From contig CAVXGQ010000005.1 of NCBI GenBank assembly GCA_963761425.1, forward strand, positions 558,001 through 622,000: 64,000 nt of DNA, written 5' to 3'. This DNA comes from Bog-793 sp963761425 (GTDB lineage Bacteria > Actinomycetota > Acidimicrobiia > Acidimicrobiales > Bog-793). Both the position numbers and the translations under genes were made by a program. The notes beneath the pieces were generated by a model. That model made no database searches, was not told the DNA's origin, and was given only the letters and a program-made list of their open reading frames with translations. The first letter of the stretch is position 1. Every line of letters starts with the position of its first letter. Shown here piece after piece: positions 1 to 8,821 of the stretch.

Positions 1-2231
1 GCCGTGCCGACGCCGTGCTCCGCAAGACCGATCTCACGTTTCCGCCTGCGCGATGGGATCATCCCTTCGGGCCGGAAGATCATGGTCAGGACGAGGATCG
101 CGCCGAGGTAGATGTAAAGGTCCTCCGGTTGGAAGCCGAACAACGGATGTTCCTTCAAATACCAGGGGAACCACTGAAGGAAGGCAGCGCCCACCACTGC
201 GCCGAGCAACGAGCCCATGCCGCCGAAGATGACGAGGACGAGGATGAGGATCGACAGCTGGACCGTGAAGTCACCGGGCTCGATGAAGGAGATCTTGCTT
301 GCAGTGAGCATCCCGGCGAATCCCGAGGTGGACGCCCCGATGGCGAAGGCCATGATCTTGTACTTGAGCACATTGATCCCGGAGGACTCGGCGGCAACCT
401 CGTCCTCGCGGATCGCCGTCCAGGCGCGGCCGACCCGGGAGTGCTCGAGGAAGGAGTAGGCGATCAGCGCCAATACGACGAACCCAAGGAGCAGGTAGTA
501 GTAGGGCAGCGGATCGATCAGCCATGCGTAGCGGATGTGGAAGAGGTTGAACGACGGATGGGGGATGCCGATGACCCCCTGGGCACCCCCCGTCACTCCC
601 TGCAGATTGGTCGCGACGATCTGGATGATCTCGCCGAAACCGAGGGTGACGATAGCGAGGTAGTCACCTCGCAGCCGCAAGGTCGGCGCGCCGATGAGAA
701 CGCCGGAGAGCATCGCGGTGGCGATCGCGAAGGGGATGGCCCAGAAGGCATTGAGGACGATTGGCGGGTGGACCGGCAGCGCGCCGGTCCAGAACGCCGT
801 CGAGTAGGCGCCGATCGCGTAGAAGGCGATGTACCCGAGGTCGAGTAACCCCGCGTAGCCGACGACGACGTTGAGGCCGATCGCGAGCAGCACGTAGATG
901 CCGATCTGATCGACGAGAACGTCCTGCCAAAAAGCATTGACGTGCAAGGGGACGATGATCGCGATTGCGAGCATCGCCGCGTAGAAGGCGAGGCGGGCAG
1001 GCCGGTTCGGCAGGACTCGACGCGGCAGCGCCGCGACACTGTCACTGGCGTGCTTGAGGGACTCGCCCCAGCGATGCTGGGCCGTGATGAGGGCCCAGAG
1101 CGCGACGCCGAGACCGAGGAAAACGAAGACGCGAGGGTGGAGGAGGGACCCCGTGAAGCCCGAGGTGGGCGCGGAGTTGCTCCCCGACGGTCCGGTCATG
1201 ACCGCGAGGACGAGGAAGCCGATCACGCAGGCGCAAAGACGACGGACGTCGGTATTCTGCCTAGCGGCGCGGACTTGGGCCCCGGCCATCCCGCCGAGCG
1301 CGCTCGACGCGGACCGTCCGAGGCGCTCGCCGAGGATGCCGGTCGGCCGGACGATCAAGACGAGCACGAGGATGCCGAAGGCGATGACGTCACGCCATTC
1401 GGTCGGGGCACAGGTGACGCCGAGGTTCTCGAAGATTCCGAGGAGTAGACCGCCGAGCATCGCGCCGCGAATGTTGCCGATCCCGCCGAGTACCGCCGCG
1501 GTGAAGGCTTTGAGAGCCGGGGTGAAGCCCATGGTGTAGACGACCCCGGAGTTGAGCCCAAACAAGAAACCGGCGGCACCTCCGAGGATTCCCCCGAGGA
1601 TGAAAGTCTGGGCGATGACGCGGTCGATGTTCACGCCCATGAGGCTGGCGGTCTCGGCGTCCTGTGCCACGGCGCGGATGCCGCGTCCGAGCCGTGTCCC
1701 CGCCACGATGCGGTCGAGCACGATCAGCATGATCATGGCGGCGATCGCGATCACGATGTAGTAGGTCTGGACTTGGGCGCCGAAGATGTAGAAGACGGTC
1801 CCGTTGGTGTACGGCGCCGGCATCGAGACGGCGTTCCGACCGAATTCCTTTCCGGCCAGGTTGTACAGGAAATACGAAGCCCCGATCGCGCTGATGAGGA
1901 AGGCGAGGCGAGGCGCCTTTCGTCGGCGTAGCGGGCGGTAGGCCACTCGCTCGAGGAGATAGGCGACTACTGCGCCGCCGACCGCGCCCGCGGCGGTCCC
2001 CAGGACGACGAAACCGACCGAAGCCAGGCCGCGCGGTTGCGAGTTGCCGATTACCGCGTTGAGGACGAAGTACCCCGCGAAGCCCCCGCTCATGAAGACC
2101 TCGCTGTGCGCGAAGTTGATGAGCTGCAGCACGCCGTAGACGAGCGTGTAACCGAGCGCGATCAGCGCATAGAGGAACCCGTTGGCAATGCCGCCAATGA
2201 AAAAGCTCCAGAAGTTTTGCGTGAAGCACAT
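1..2231 (-). CDS. Branched-chain amino acid ABC permease, LivH-LivM fusion (runs off the left edge)
   Basis: One uninterrupted frame reads from the ATG at 2231 past base 1. Residues 1 to about 300 are a LivH-type permease (NFAHSEVF early, IGNIRGAMLGG in the conserved loop, ending RPTGILGERLGR). Without a stop it continues through a linker with extra hydrophobic segments (near CACVIGFLVLAV) into a LivM-type permease (GLNVVVGYAGLLDLGYIAFY, LRGDYLAIVTLGFGEI, FGGMGSLLGAVVGA, FRPEGMIPSRRRKRE). The two halves would together form the membrane channel that normally needs two polypeptides. A GGAG lies 9 nt before the ATG. The substrate-binding protein gene lies 87 nt upstream on the same strand, so this is one uptake operon; LivG/LivF ATPases would be expected to the left of the window. 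An internal ATG at 1199 could give a separate LivM in the same frame. Confidence 0.85.
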   Translation of the reverse strand, partial: MCFTQNFWSFFIGGIANGFLYALIALGYTLVYGVLQLINFAHSEVFMSGGFAGYFVLNAVIGNSQPRGLASVGFVVLGTAAGAVGGAVVAYLLERVAYRPLRRRKAPRLAFLISAIGASYFLYNLAGKEFGRNAVSMPAPYTNGTVFYIFGAQVQTYYIVIAIAAMIMLIVLDRIVAGTRLGRGIRAVAQDAETASLMGVNIDRVIAQTFILGGILGGAAGFLFGLNSGVVYTMGFTPALKAFTAAVLGGIGNIRGAMLGGLLLGIFENLGVTCAPTEWRDVIAFGILVLVLIVRPTGILGERLGRSASSALGGMAGAQVRAARQNTDVRRLCACVIGFLVLAVMTGPSGSNSAPTSGFTGSLLHPRVFVFLGLGVALWALITAQHRWGESLKHASDSVAALPRRVLPNRPARLAFYAAMLAIAIIVPLHVNAFWQDVLVDQIGIYVLLAIGLNVVVGYAGLLDLGYIAFYAIGAYSTAFWTGALPVHPPIVLNAFWAIPFAIATAMLSGVLIGAPTLRLRGDYLAIVTLGFGEIIQIVATNLQGVTGGAQGVIGIPHPSFNLFHIRYAWLIDPLPYYYLLLGFVVLALIAYSFLEHSRVGRAWTAIREDEVAAESSGINVLKYKIMAFAIGASTSGFAGMLTASKISFIEPGDFTVQLSILILVLVIFGGMGSLLGAVVGAAFLQWFPWYLKEHPLFGFQPEDLYIYLGAILVLTMIFRPEGMIPSRRRKREIGLAEHGVGT

Positions 2232-2317
2232 CGACAGGTACTCCGCCAGGCCCAGGCCATCCCCGTGGCCGGGATCCCCGCGGTCTGCGGGTCACCCGGC
2301 CACGGAAGAGGCGAAGG

Positions 2318-3529
2318 TTAGGACGACGCGATAAGCGACAGCGTCGAGCCGAGTTGGACGATCTTTCCCTTTTCGACCTTGTAGACGAAGATGGTCTTAC
2401 CCGCGATGTTGCCGTTCGAGCGGAACGTGATCGTCTTGGTCAAGCCGGTGTAGGTGACCTTGTGCAGGCCCTTCACCAGCCCTTCGCGAGTGACATGCGC
2501 CCCAATGGACTTCATGACGGAGATGATGACGTTCGTCGCGTCATAAGCCTCGGGCGTGTAGGTCCCGCTCGGAAAACCGGCGAGCTGTTTAAAGGCCGTC
2601 GCGAAGCCGTTGTCTTCTGCGTTGTTCTCCAGAGCGGAGCAGGCGCAGGTGATCAGGGTGCTGTTCGCGATTGTCGGGGTCGCCTCGCTGATGAAGTGCG
2701 GGTCGAGGCTGCCGTCATCCGACATGAGCTGGCCCTTGTAACCCGCGGCCCGTAGCGCCTTGGCAAACAGAGCGAAGTCGCAGTAGTAGCCGGCGTAATA
2801 CAGCAGCGGGGCCTTGGTGGACACCACCTGTGACGCGAGTGCGCCGTACTCCTGGACGTTGCCGGTACCGGCTTGGCACTGGGTCGTGCCGGGGGCGGTC
2901 TCGTGGGTCACCTTCACACCGTCGTGCTTCAGACGGGTGTCGAGGGCACCAGCGAGGCCGGATCCGTAAGAGCTCGCGTCGTCGACGCTGAAGACCGACT
3001 TCACCTTCAGCGCTTTGGCGATGTAATCGGCGTCGTAGGGACCCTGAGCGTTGTCGTCGGCGACGACGCGGAAGAAGTTGTTCCAGCTCTCGTCGGCGAG
3101 CTGTGGATTGGTCGCCGACGGGCTCACCGTCGCGAGATCTGCCGCCGAGAAGATGGGCTCTGCAGCCTTAGTGGCACCGGAGAACGCCGGGCCCACGACC
3201 GCGATGACCGAGGAGTTGGTGACCAAAGCTTCAGCCGATGTCGGTGAGACCGTGGCGGATCCCTGGTCGTCCTGCTCGGCGTACTGGAGCTTGAAGGGCA
3301 GCTTGCCGAAGGTTTTTCCCTCGTTTGCCCAGCGGATCGCCAGCTCGACTGCGTACTTCATGTTGAGTCCGAGCTGGGCATTCCCGCCGGAGAGCGGGCC
3401 TTCGTACGCAATTGTGTAGGTCGGTTCTGACGAGCGAGAGGTGCTCGCAGTTGCCGCTCCGCCGAATGTGCCAAGGATCAGCGCAACCGCGACGAGCGGA
3501 ACGCCGAACCTGATAATTCTTCGATGCAT
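2318..3529 (-). CDS. Branched-chain amino acid-type ABC substrate-binding protein (LivK/Peripla_BP_6)
   Basis: A 403-residue exported binding protein. The N-terminus is basic then hydrophobic (MHRRIIRFGVPLVAVALI...) with a likely Sec cleavage after ATAS; there is no lipobox cysteine. The mature part has the type I periplasmic-binding features of LivK proteins: YTIAYEGPLSGGNAQLG at the first strand, VVGPAFSG in the hinge region, and AYDATNVIISVMKSIG near the C-terminus. It should capture a branched-chain amino acid or a related amide or urea-like ligand and deliver it to the fused permease downstream. AAAGGGGGAC precedes the ATG by a few bases, a strong ribosome binding site. The exact ligand cannot be read from the sequence. 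Confidence 0.88.
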   Translation of the reverse strand: MHRRIIRFGVPLVAVALILGTFGGAATASTSRSSEPTYTIAYEGPLSGGNAQLGLNMKYAVELAIRWANEGKTFGKLPFKLQYAEQDDQGSATVSPTSAEALVTNSSVIAVVGPAFSGATKAAEPIFSAADLATVSPSATNPQLADESWNNFFRVVADDNAQGPYDADYIAKALKVKSVFSVDDASSYGSGLAGALDTRLKHDGVKVTHETAPGTTQCQAGTGNVQEYGALASQVVSTKAPLLYYAGYYCDFALFAKALRAAGYKGQLMSDDGSLDPHFISEATPTIANSTLITCACSALENNAEDNGFATAFKQLAGFPSGTYTPEAYDATNVIISVMKSIGAHVTREGLVKGLHKVTYTGLTKTITFRSNGNIAGKTIFVYKVEKGKIVQLGSTLSLIASS

Positions 3530-3718
3530 GGATGTCCCCCTTTTAGTACGGAGTCGAGCCGAGCTGTCCCAAACTGCGTTGGCGAGACTGTAGCGAGTCG
3601 CGCAACAGAACTGAAATCAGACCGTCACAAAGAGGCGGGTTCGTCGCGTTCGAACCATGGGTGGACGCTGCGACCTGGTGTTCGGCTGTCGGAGAAACCG
3701 GTTGGTAGCGTCGAGCCT

Positions 3719-4117
3719 ATGGCGAACGTCGTCGAGGGGATCGTGGTTGAAGGGGACCATCGGGGCCGCCAGCTGGGATTCCCGACGGCGAACCTCGAAC
3801 CGGCTGACGAGAGTGGTGGCCCGGAGGAAGGCGTATATGCGGGCTACGTCATTCGGGCCAATGGGACAAGACACGTCTCCGCGATCTCCGTCGGGCGGCG
3901 TCCCACCTATTACGAGGACTCGGGACGTCTCGTCGTGGAAGCACATCTACTGGATTTTGAAGGTGACCTATACGGCGAACGTCTGATCGTGCACATCGGC
4001 AGGTTCATCCGCGGCCAGCTCCGTTTCAGTTCGGTCGAAGAACTTCGGCGAAAGATCGCCGATGACGTCGCTCGAGTCCGCGCCTCGGGGGTCGAGTGGG
4101 ACGAAATCCTTCGATGA
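3719..4117 (+). CDS. Stand-alone riboflavin kinase domain protein
   Basis: A 132-residue protein matching only the C-terminal flavokinase domain of RibF. VEGIVVEGDHRGRQLGFPTA contains the GRxLGFPTAN signature, followed by GVYAGYV, SVGRRPTY, VEAHLLDFEGDLYG (the xVE(T/A)HxxDF motif) and GRFIRGQLRFSS. The family phosphorylates riboflavin to FMN. The N-terminal FAD synthetase (nucleotidyltransferase) domain of bifunctional RibF is absent, and the gene cannot extend upstream to hold one. The ATG at 3719 is chosen because it sits directly before the domain; its ribosome binding site is weak. It is divergent from the ABC operon across about 190 bases. A complete bifunctional RibF may exist elsewhere in the genome. 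Confidence 0.75.
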   Translation: MANVVEGIVVEGDHRGRQLGFPTANLEPADESGGPEEGVYAGYVIRANGTRHVSAISVGRRPTYYEDSGRLVVEAHLLDFEGDLYGERLIVHIGRFIRGQLRFSSVEELRRKIADDVARVRASGVEWDEILR

Positions 4118-4629
4118 GTCTCTTCCGCGATGCGGGAGCCACGTCAGGGTCTGAATCAAAGACGTGACTGCGGTGAGGAGGAGGGTTCGACTAGGGACCT
4201 TTGGCGGGTTGCCCTTTGGAGAGCACGACGGTCGTGTGCCGGGAGGGACGCCGAGGAGTCTCAGGGTTCGTCCTTTGGCTGGTTGAGTCGACCGAGACGC
4301 GGTCGGTCGGCGGCACGTCAGCCCGCACTCGCGCCAGGGTGACCAGTCCCGGCGATGGGGGATGGCGGGGTGCTGTGGTTTACGTGTCATCGACTGCGGA
4401 GTCGTGTCAGCCTCCGACTCTCTCGACGGGCGTTTCCCGCCCCGGTTCGCCCGGAAGGGATCCGGAGCGGTGACGCCGGACGAGAACGAGCGTCATGCGG
4501 AACACCGCGCCGACGAGGAGCGCGCCACCGAGGAGGAGCTCATGGGTGCCGGCCACGGCTCCAATCTTGTCGATGAACGACGGCGCGGCGCGATCGGGGC
4601 CGCGATTCAAGGCCGGTAGGGTTGGTCCC
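4118..4629. other. Intergenic stretch, no convincing gene
   Basis: About 510 bases between the riboflavin kinase and the beta-propeller gene. Short frames on both strands have composition typical of antisense or random high-GC DNA and show no recognisable motif. No strong hairpin with a T-run was seen. It probably holds the promoter of the gene at 4630. Confidence 0.5.
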
Positions 4630-6039
4630 ATGTGGGGTGAAGGTCGAACGAAGTGGCAGCGCAGGGATTCGCCAACGGTCCAAACCCTGATTGCGTCGGT
4701 GGTCTTGCTCGGGTCCGTCGTGGTTGCGATGGCCGTCAGCACTGCAGGAGGGGTGGCGGCGTCCGGGACTCGGGGTGGGCAGTGGACGACCTACGGGGGT
4801 AATTTCCGACGCACCGCGGATCAGTCCGGCAGCTCGAACCTGCGACCATTGCGACAGTTGTGGCACACGCAAGCCCTGGATGGGGCGGTCTATGGCGAGC
4901 CGCTCATCTACGAAGGACGCGTCTACGTCGGGACTGAGTCGGACGTGGTCTACTCCTTCGCCGCGCGCAGCGGCCGGTTGGTTTGGATGCGTCGGCTCGG
5001 CTCGCCGGTGCCGGCAGGTCTCCTGCCGTGCGGTGATATCGCACCCACGGTCGGAATCACCTCGACCATGGTGATCGATCCTCATACGGGCGTGCTGTTC
5101 GCCTCCGAGGAAGTTGCGATCGGCGGTGCCGTTCACCACGAGCTCGTTGCACTCGTGGCGGCGACCGGGCGGGTGCTTTTTCAACGGGACCTGGATCAGC
5201 CGGGTTGGACCGGTGCGGCGCAGCTGCAGCGTGCCGCGCTGGCACTCGATTCGGGACGGGTCCTCGTCGGATTTGGCGGTAACTACGGCGACTGTGGGAG
5301 CTATCGGGGCTATCTCATGGCCGTGCCGGAGAGGGGCTCGGGACCGACCCTCGTCTATGCCGTCCCGACAGCCAAGGGCGGGGCAATCTGGGCTCCGGCC
5401 GGTGTCAGTGTGACCTCGTCAGGCGAGATCCTCGTCGCGACCGGCAATGGGGCATCGACCACCACTTACGACGAGGGCGACAGCGTTCTCGGGCTTTCAC
5501 CGACCCTGAAGCTGCTGGGGTACTTCGCGCCGTCCACCTGGAGCCTCGACAACGCGACTGACCTCGACCTCGGATCCACGGCGCCGGTGGTGCTGTCTGA
5601 CGGGCTCGTCCTCATCGTCGGCAAGTCAGGCGTCGCCTATCTGCTCAGCGCGGACCACCTCGGAGGAGAGGGCGGACAGGTCTCATCGACCGAGGTATGT
5701 AATGCGCGCGGCGGCAATGCGGTGGACGGGTCCTACATCTATGTCGCTTGTCCGGACACGAGACTGACCGCGTTGCGAGTGCAGGGCAGCTCGATTTCGG
5801 TTGTGTGGCAGGCGCCGGCAGGTGTGGCGGGTTCGCCGACCGTGGCCGGTGGTTACGTGTGGAGCGTGAGCGGGGGAGCGCTCGTCGGGCTCAACCCCCG
5901 AACGGGCGGGCGGGCTGTCACCGTGACAGCGATCCCAACAGAGCACTTCGCGGCGCCGAGCGCGGGCGAAGGACTTCTCGTCGTGGGTGAAACAGACGCC
6001 GTGGAGGCCTTCGCTGGACCGGCTGGGTACCTTCCTTGA
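4630..6039 (+). CDS. Exported PQQ/Trp-docking-type beta-propeller protein
   Basis: A 469-residue protein. Residues about 17-40 form a signal sequence or anchor (TLIASVVLLGSVVVAMAV). The rest is built from repeated blades: QWTTYGGNFRRTADQSG near the start, LIYEGRVYVGTESDVVYSFA, LVWMRRLGSPV, SPTVAGGYVWSVSGGALVGL. This is the PQQ-like or quinoprotein alcohol-dehydrogenase beta-propeller fold. No catalytic or PQQ-binding residues can be assigned, so it is better seen as an extracytoplasmic scaffold or binding protein than a proven dehydrogenase. The ATG at 4630 is preferred over upstream in-frame starts because it places the hydrophobic segment near the N-terminus. The cupin gene follows 32 nt downstream on the same strand. 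Confidence 0.7.
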   Translation: MWGEGRTKWQRRDSPTVQTLIASVVLLGSVVVAMAVSTAGGVAASGTRGGQWTTYGGNFRRTADQSGSSNLRPLRQLWHTQALDGAVYGEPLIYEGRVYVGTESDVVYSFAARSGRLVWMRRLGSPVPAGLLPCGDIAPTVGITSTMVIDPHTGVLFASEEVAIGGAVHHELVALVAATGRVLFQRDLDQPGWTGAAQLQRAALALDSGRVLVGFGGNYGDCGSYRGYLMAVPERGSGPTLVYAVPTAKGGAIWAPAGVSVTSSGEILVATGNGASTTTYDEGDSVLGLSPTLKLLGYFAPSTWSLDNATDLDLGSTAPVVLSDGLVLIVGKSGVAYLLSADHLGGEGGQVSSTEVCNARGGNAVDGSYIYVACPDTRLTALRVQGSSISVVWQAPAGVAGSPTVAGGYVWSVSGGALVGLNPRTGGRAVTVTAIPTEHFAAPSAGEGLLVVGETDAVEAFAGPAGYLP

Positions 6040-6071
6040 GACCGGCGGATCCGCCCTTCGGGGTTGGGCCG

Positions 6072-6557
6072 ATGAGTCTGTCGCGGGTGGTGCCCTCCTG
6101 GCGCGGGGAGGAACCACCTTCATTTCTCTTTCTTGGCCCGGGCGAGGGATCGCATTATGAAGCTCGCGGAAGCCGGATGACGTTCAAGGCGCTCGCCTCG
6201 GTCGGGGACGGGCATTTCTCCTTCATGGAGCGATCGCTTCCCCCCGGTGGAAGGATGCCACTGCCACATCGGCACAACACGGGCGACGAGGCGATCTACG
6301 TGCTGGACGGAGAGGTCACCTTCGTGATCAAGGGTGACGAACGGGTCGGCCGGCGTGGTTGGTGGGCACTGGTTCCCAGGGGCATCGTGCACACGTTCGG
6401 GAACACCTCAGTTGCTCCCGCGCTCGTGCTGGTGCTCCACGCCCCTCCGCTCGACGCGTACTTCGCAGAGCTCCACGAACTCTGGAATCGCGGTGAACCT
6501 CCTGACGAACAAGAGAAGCTGGAACTGATGCGTCGCCACGGAATGGAACCCGGATAG
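6072..6557 (+). CDS. Single-domain cupin protein
   Basis: A 161-residue cupin. The first cupin motif is visible as LPHRHNTGDEAIYVLDGEV (two His, then Glu) and the second as VPRGIVHTFGNTS. The preceding LPPGGRMP and the tail VLHAPPLDAYFAEL are typical of small bacterial metal-binding cupins of unknown substrate. The ATG at 6072 follows the propeller-gene stop by about 30 nt, suggesting a two-gene operon. Biochemical role is unknown; members act as dioxygenases, isomerases or sensors. Confidence 0.75.
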   Translation: MSLSRVVPSWRGEEPPSFLFLGPGEGSHYEARGSRMTFKALASVGDGHFSFMERSLPPGGRMPLPHRHNTGDEAIYVLDGEVTFVIKGDERVGRRGWWALVPRGIVHTFGNTSVAPALVLVLHAPPLDAYFAELHELWNRGEPPDEQEKLELMRRHGMEPG

Positions 6558-6741
6558 CTTTCCTCCGACTGAGCCATCCAGGGGTTCTTGGAAAGTCCTC
6601 CGATAGGAAAGCATGGAGTCACGCCGCTTCCGAGAAGACCAGCTCAGGCCGAGGCGCAAGTGGTCAATCCCGTCTTCGGGGGGAAGAAGTCGGGCGATTC
6701 TCGGGGATGGTCCGCCGGTTAAGCGGAGTCCAGGGCGCTCT

Positions 6742-7143
6742 TCAACCAGCAAGGAAACTGAGGCGCACTGTCCGCCGGGGGTTGTCTCGGTTGGTGTCGA
6801 CGAGGACGAGACGTTGCCAGATCCCGAGCTGGGGCTGGCCGTCCTTCACCGGGATGGTCAGCGAGGGGCTGATGAAACAGGGCAGGAGATGGTCGCGGCC
6901 GTGCCCGACCGAGCCGTGGCGGTGCCGGTAGGGCCCGGTGGTAGGCAGGAGCTGATCGATCGCCCGCCCGAGGTCGATCTCGCTGCCTGAACCCGTCTCC
7001 ATTAGGGCAAGGCCGGCGGTGGCATGGGGCAGGAACACGCTCACCAGGCCGTCACCTCGTCCATGGCAGAACTGCTCGAGCTGTTCGGTCAGCTCGGTCA
7101 CCAGGTGCGAACCACTCTGAACTTGAATTTCGGCGCTCTCCAT
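6742..7143 (-). CDS. YjbQ/UPF0047 family enzyme
   Basis: A 133-residue protein matching the compact YjbQ fold. VSVFLPHATAGLALMETG holds the conserved His-Ala-Thr-Ala stretch, followed by RHGSVGHGRDHLLPCFISPSLTIPV (the HGxxN/GHxHL region) and LGIWQRLVLVD near the C-terminus (family motif LGxWQxxxLxExD). Some family members have secondary thiamin-phosphate synthase activity; the physiological role is uncertain. The frame is open far upstream, but the family length (about 130-140 residues) fixes the start at the ATG at 7143. Confidence 0.85.
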   Translation of the reverse strand: MESAEIQVQSGSHLVTELTEQLEQFCHGRGDGLVSVFLPHATAGLALMETGSGSEIDLGRAIDQLLPTTGPYRHRHGSVGHGRDHLLPCFISPSLTIPVKDGQPQLGIWQRLVLVDTNRDNPRRTVRLSFLAG

Positions 7144-7454
7144 ACCTCTATTTTCCCCGTTCCACGGGGCACCCGCAGCGATCGGAGTTTTCCGGTCACC
7201 AACGCGTCGGGCGATGATCGTGGAACGTGTCGTCCCGCCGTCCACGGAGGTCACCCGGGCCTGCGAAGAAGCCGAAGAACGCCATGACTGCGGTCGAAGC
7301 CGATACCGGCCACCGAGACAGAGGGCATGCGAAGTCGGCTCGACTCCAGTGCGATCCGGCACCTTTCCAGGGTGGGATCGAGAGGCGAACCCGCTCAGGT
7401 CGTGTCGTCATCTGGATTTCGCTGATGGGTCTTCAGATGGGGGAGCATGTAGTC
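7144..7454. other. Divergent intergenic region
   Basis: About 310 bases between the divergent yjbQ-like and hemolysin-III-like genes. Both strands are open in places but only as extensions of the flanking genes. Presumably contains two promoters; no clear -35/-10 pair or operator could be assigned. Confidence 0.45.
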
Positions 7455-8141
7455 GTGGAGGGCAGTGGCGACAGGTCTCTGCGGTCAAAAGATCGCCAGC
7501 TGCGCCCGTCTGGAAGCGCCGAATCGCCCCGGGGCCGGGGGTTCGTTCACCTCGGGGCCTTGGTCATAGCGCTCCCCGCGAGCGTGGTCCTGGTTTGCCG
7601 AGACGGCATCGGTGGAGGAGTGGGGATCTTCGCGCTGGCACTCGTTGGCCTGTATGCCTCGAGCGCGAGCTACCACCTGTGTCCGTGGTCACCTGCCGCC
7701 CGCCGGCGCGCTCGACAGGTGGATCACGCGATGATCTACGTGTTCATCGCGGCATGCATGACGCCGTATTGCTTGCTTGGGGTGCCCGGCACGTTTTCCC
7801 TTGTGGTGCTGGCGCTCGGCTGGTTCGCGGTAGCCATCTCCGTGGCAATCATCGCGATCCGGTTTGAAGCGACGCTTCGCGTCATGTCCTGGGCCTACCT
7901 GTTGCTCGGGTGGTTCCCGGTGGTCACCTTGCCCGAGGCGATCAGGGATCTGAGTCTCCTTCAGCTCATGTTGATCGTTTCGATGGGGCTGGTGTACACG
8001 GCGGGTGCCGGGGTTCTCGCAGTGAGGTGGCCCGACCCCAACCCCAAGGTGTTCGGCTACCACGAGGTCTGGCACGTGATGGTGGTCATCGCGAGCGGGT
8101 GCTACTTCGTCGTTGTCTGGACCCTTGCGACGCCTCATTGA
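7455..8141 (+). CDS. Hemolysin III family (HlyIII/PAQR-like) membrane protein
   Basis: A 228-residue polytopic membrane protein with about seven hydrophobic segments. Family landmarks: RGFVHLGALVIALPAS at the start of TM1, YASSASYHLCPW (the conserved S-x3-S-x3-H motif), ARQVDHAMIYVFIAACMTPYC (the HxxIYxxIAgtyTP motif), and a final FGYHEVWHVMVV (the H-x3-H motif). These histidines and the serine bind a metal in PAQR proteins. The GTG at 7455 is chosen because GGGGGAG lies 9 nt upstream and the length matches the family; ATGs at 7425 and 7437 are alternatives. Function in bacteria is likely membrane homeostasis rather than hemolysis. Confidence 0.85.
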   Translation: MEGSGDRSLRSKDRQLRPSGSAESPRGRGFVHLGALVIALPASVVLVCRDGIGGGVGIFALALVGLYASSASYHLCPWSPAARRRARQVDHAMIYVFIAACMTPYCLLGVPGTFSLVVLALGWFAVAISVAIIAIRFEATLRVMSWAYLLLGWFPVVTLPEAIRDLSLLQLMLIVSMGLVYTAGAGVLAVRWPDPNPKVFGYHEVWHVMVVIASGCYFVVVWTLATPH

Positions 8142-8821
8142 CGACAGGATCGAGATGACGACGGTGTGGCGCGGCTTCTCGAAGCGGGCATCGCCTCGAG
8201 AAGATACCTAGACGTGCATCGTGGCTGGCGACGACTGGTCGGGTGGTTCCTCTTCGTTAGCTCGACTGTGGCGGCGATCGGGGGGAAGGTGAACTCAAAG
8301 GCCTGTTCGGAAAGCAGCGTCCGACCATGTTCGCGCCTTCGCACAGGGTCGAGCCGGGCCGCGTTGTCATAGAAGAGTGAGTTGACGAGGACTCGCGGCC
8401 TGGCATGAGCCCGAGGGGTCATGGGACTACGGCCCGCCGCGGCCAGCTCATCTGTCTTGTCCATCTCCGTCGTGCTGACGCACACATCTGAAGCGTGGTC
8501 GCGGAAGATGACGGGGCGAGGTGCGGCTCCCCGCGGCGCGCTCGACTTGCCCGATCCTCACTTGCGCCGACGTCTCCGTCCCCGTCTTTCTCAAGTCCGC
8601 CTGGTCTCTGGAACTGATTCGGTCGAATCACCGACCCGGGCAACTATCCCCTTGGCTGGCGACGATGACGGCCACGACGGAGGTCGTAGTCTTCACTGCC
8701 GGGGACCGGTCAGCGCTCCGGCGGGAATATGGTCGGTGACATCCTCCGCGTCATCTGGCAGTCGAGAATGTTGCCGCTTTGATCGCCGTCTCGGCGCCGC
8801 ATCAGCAGTGATGCGTCCGGC
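8142..8821. other. Non-coding or unrecognised stretch
   Basis: About 680 bases between the HlyIII-like gene and the 3' end of the cellulase gene. Frames on both strands reach 116-186 codons, but they are arginine/serine-rich, overlap one another and show no domain I recognise. It may be a decayed gene. I see no repeat or RNA structure to name. Confidence 0.4.

Noticed and set aside
15..848. A 277-codon plus-strand frame, very acidic and Asp/Glu-rich
   Set aside because: It is the antisense shadow of the LivM half of the permease; no domain, and the minus frame has clear LivM motifs.
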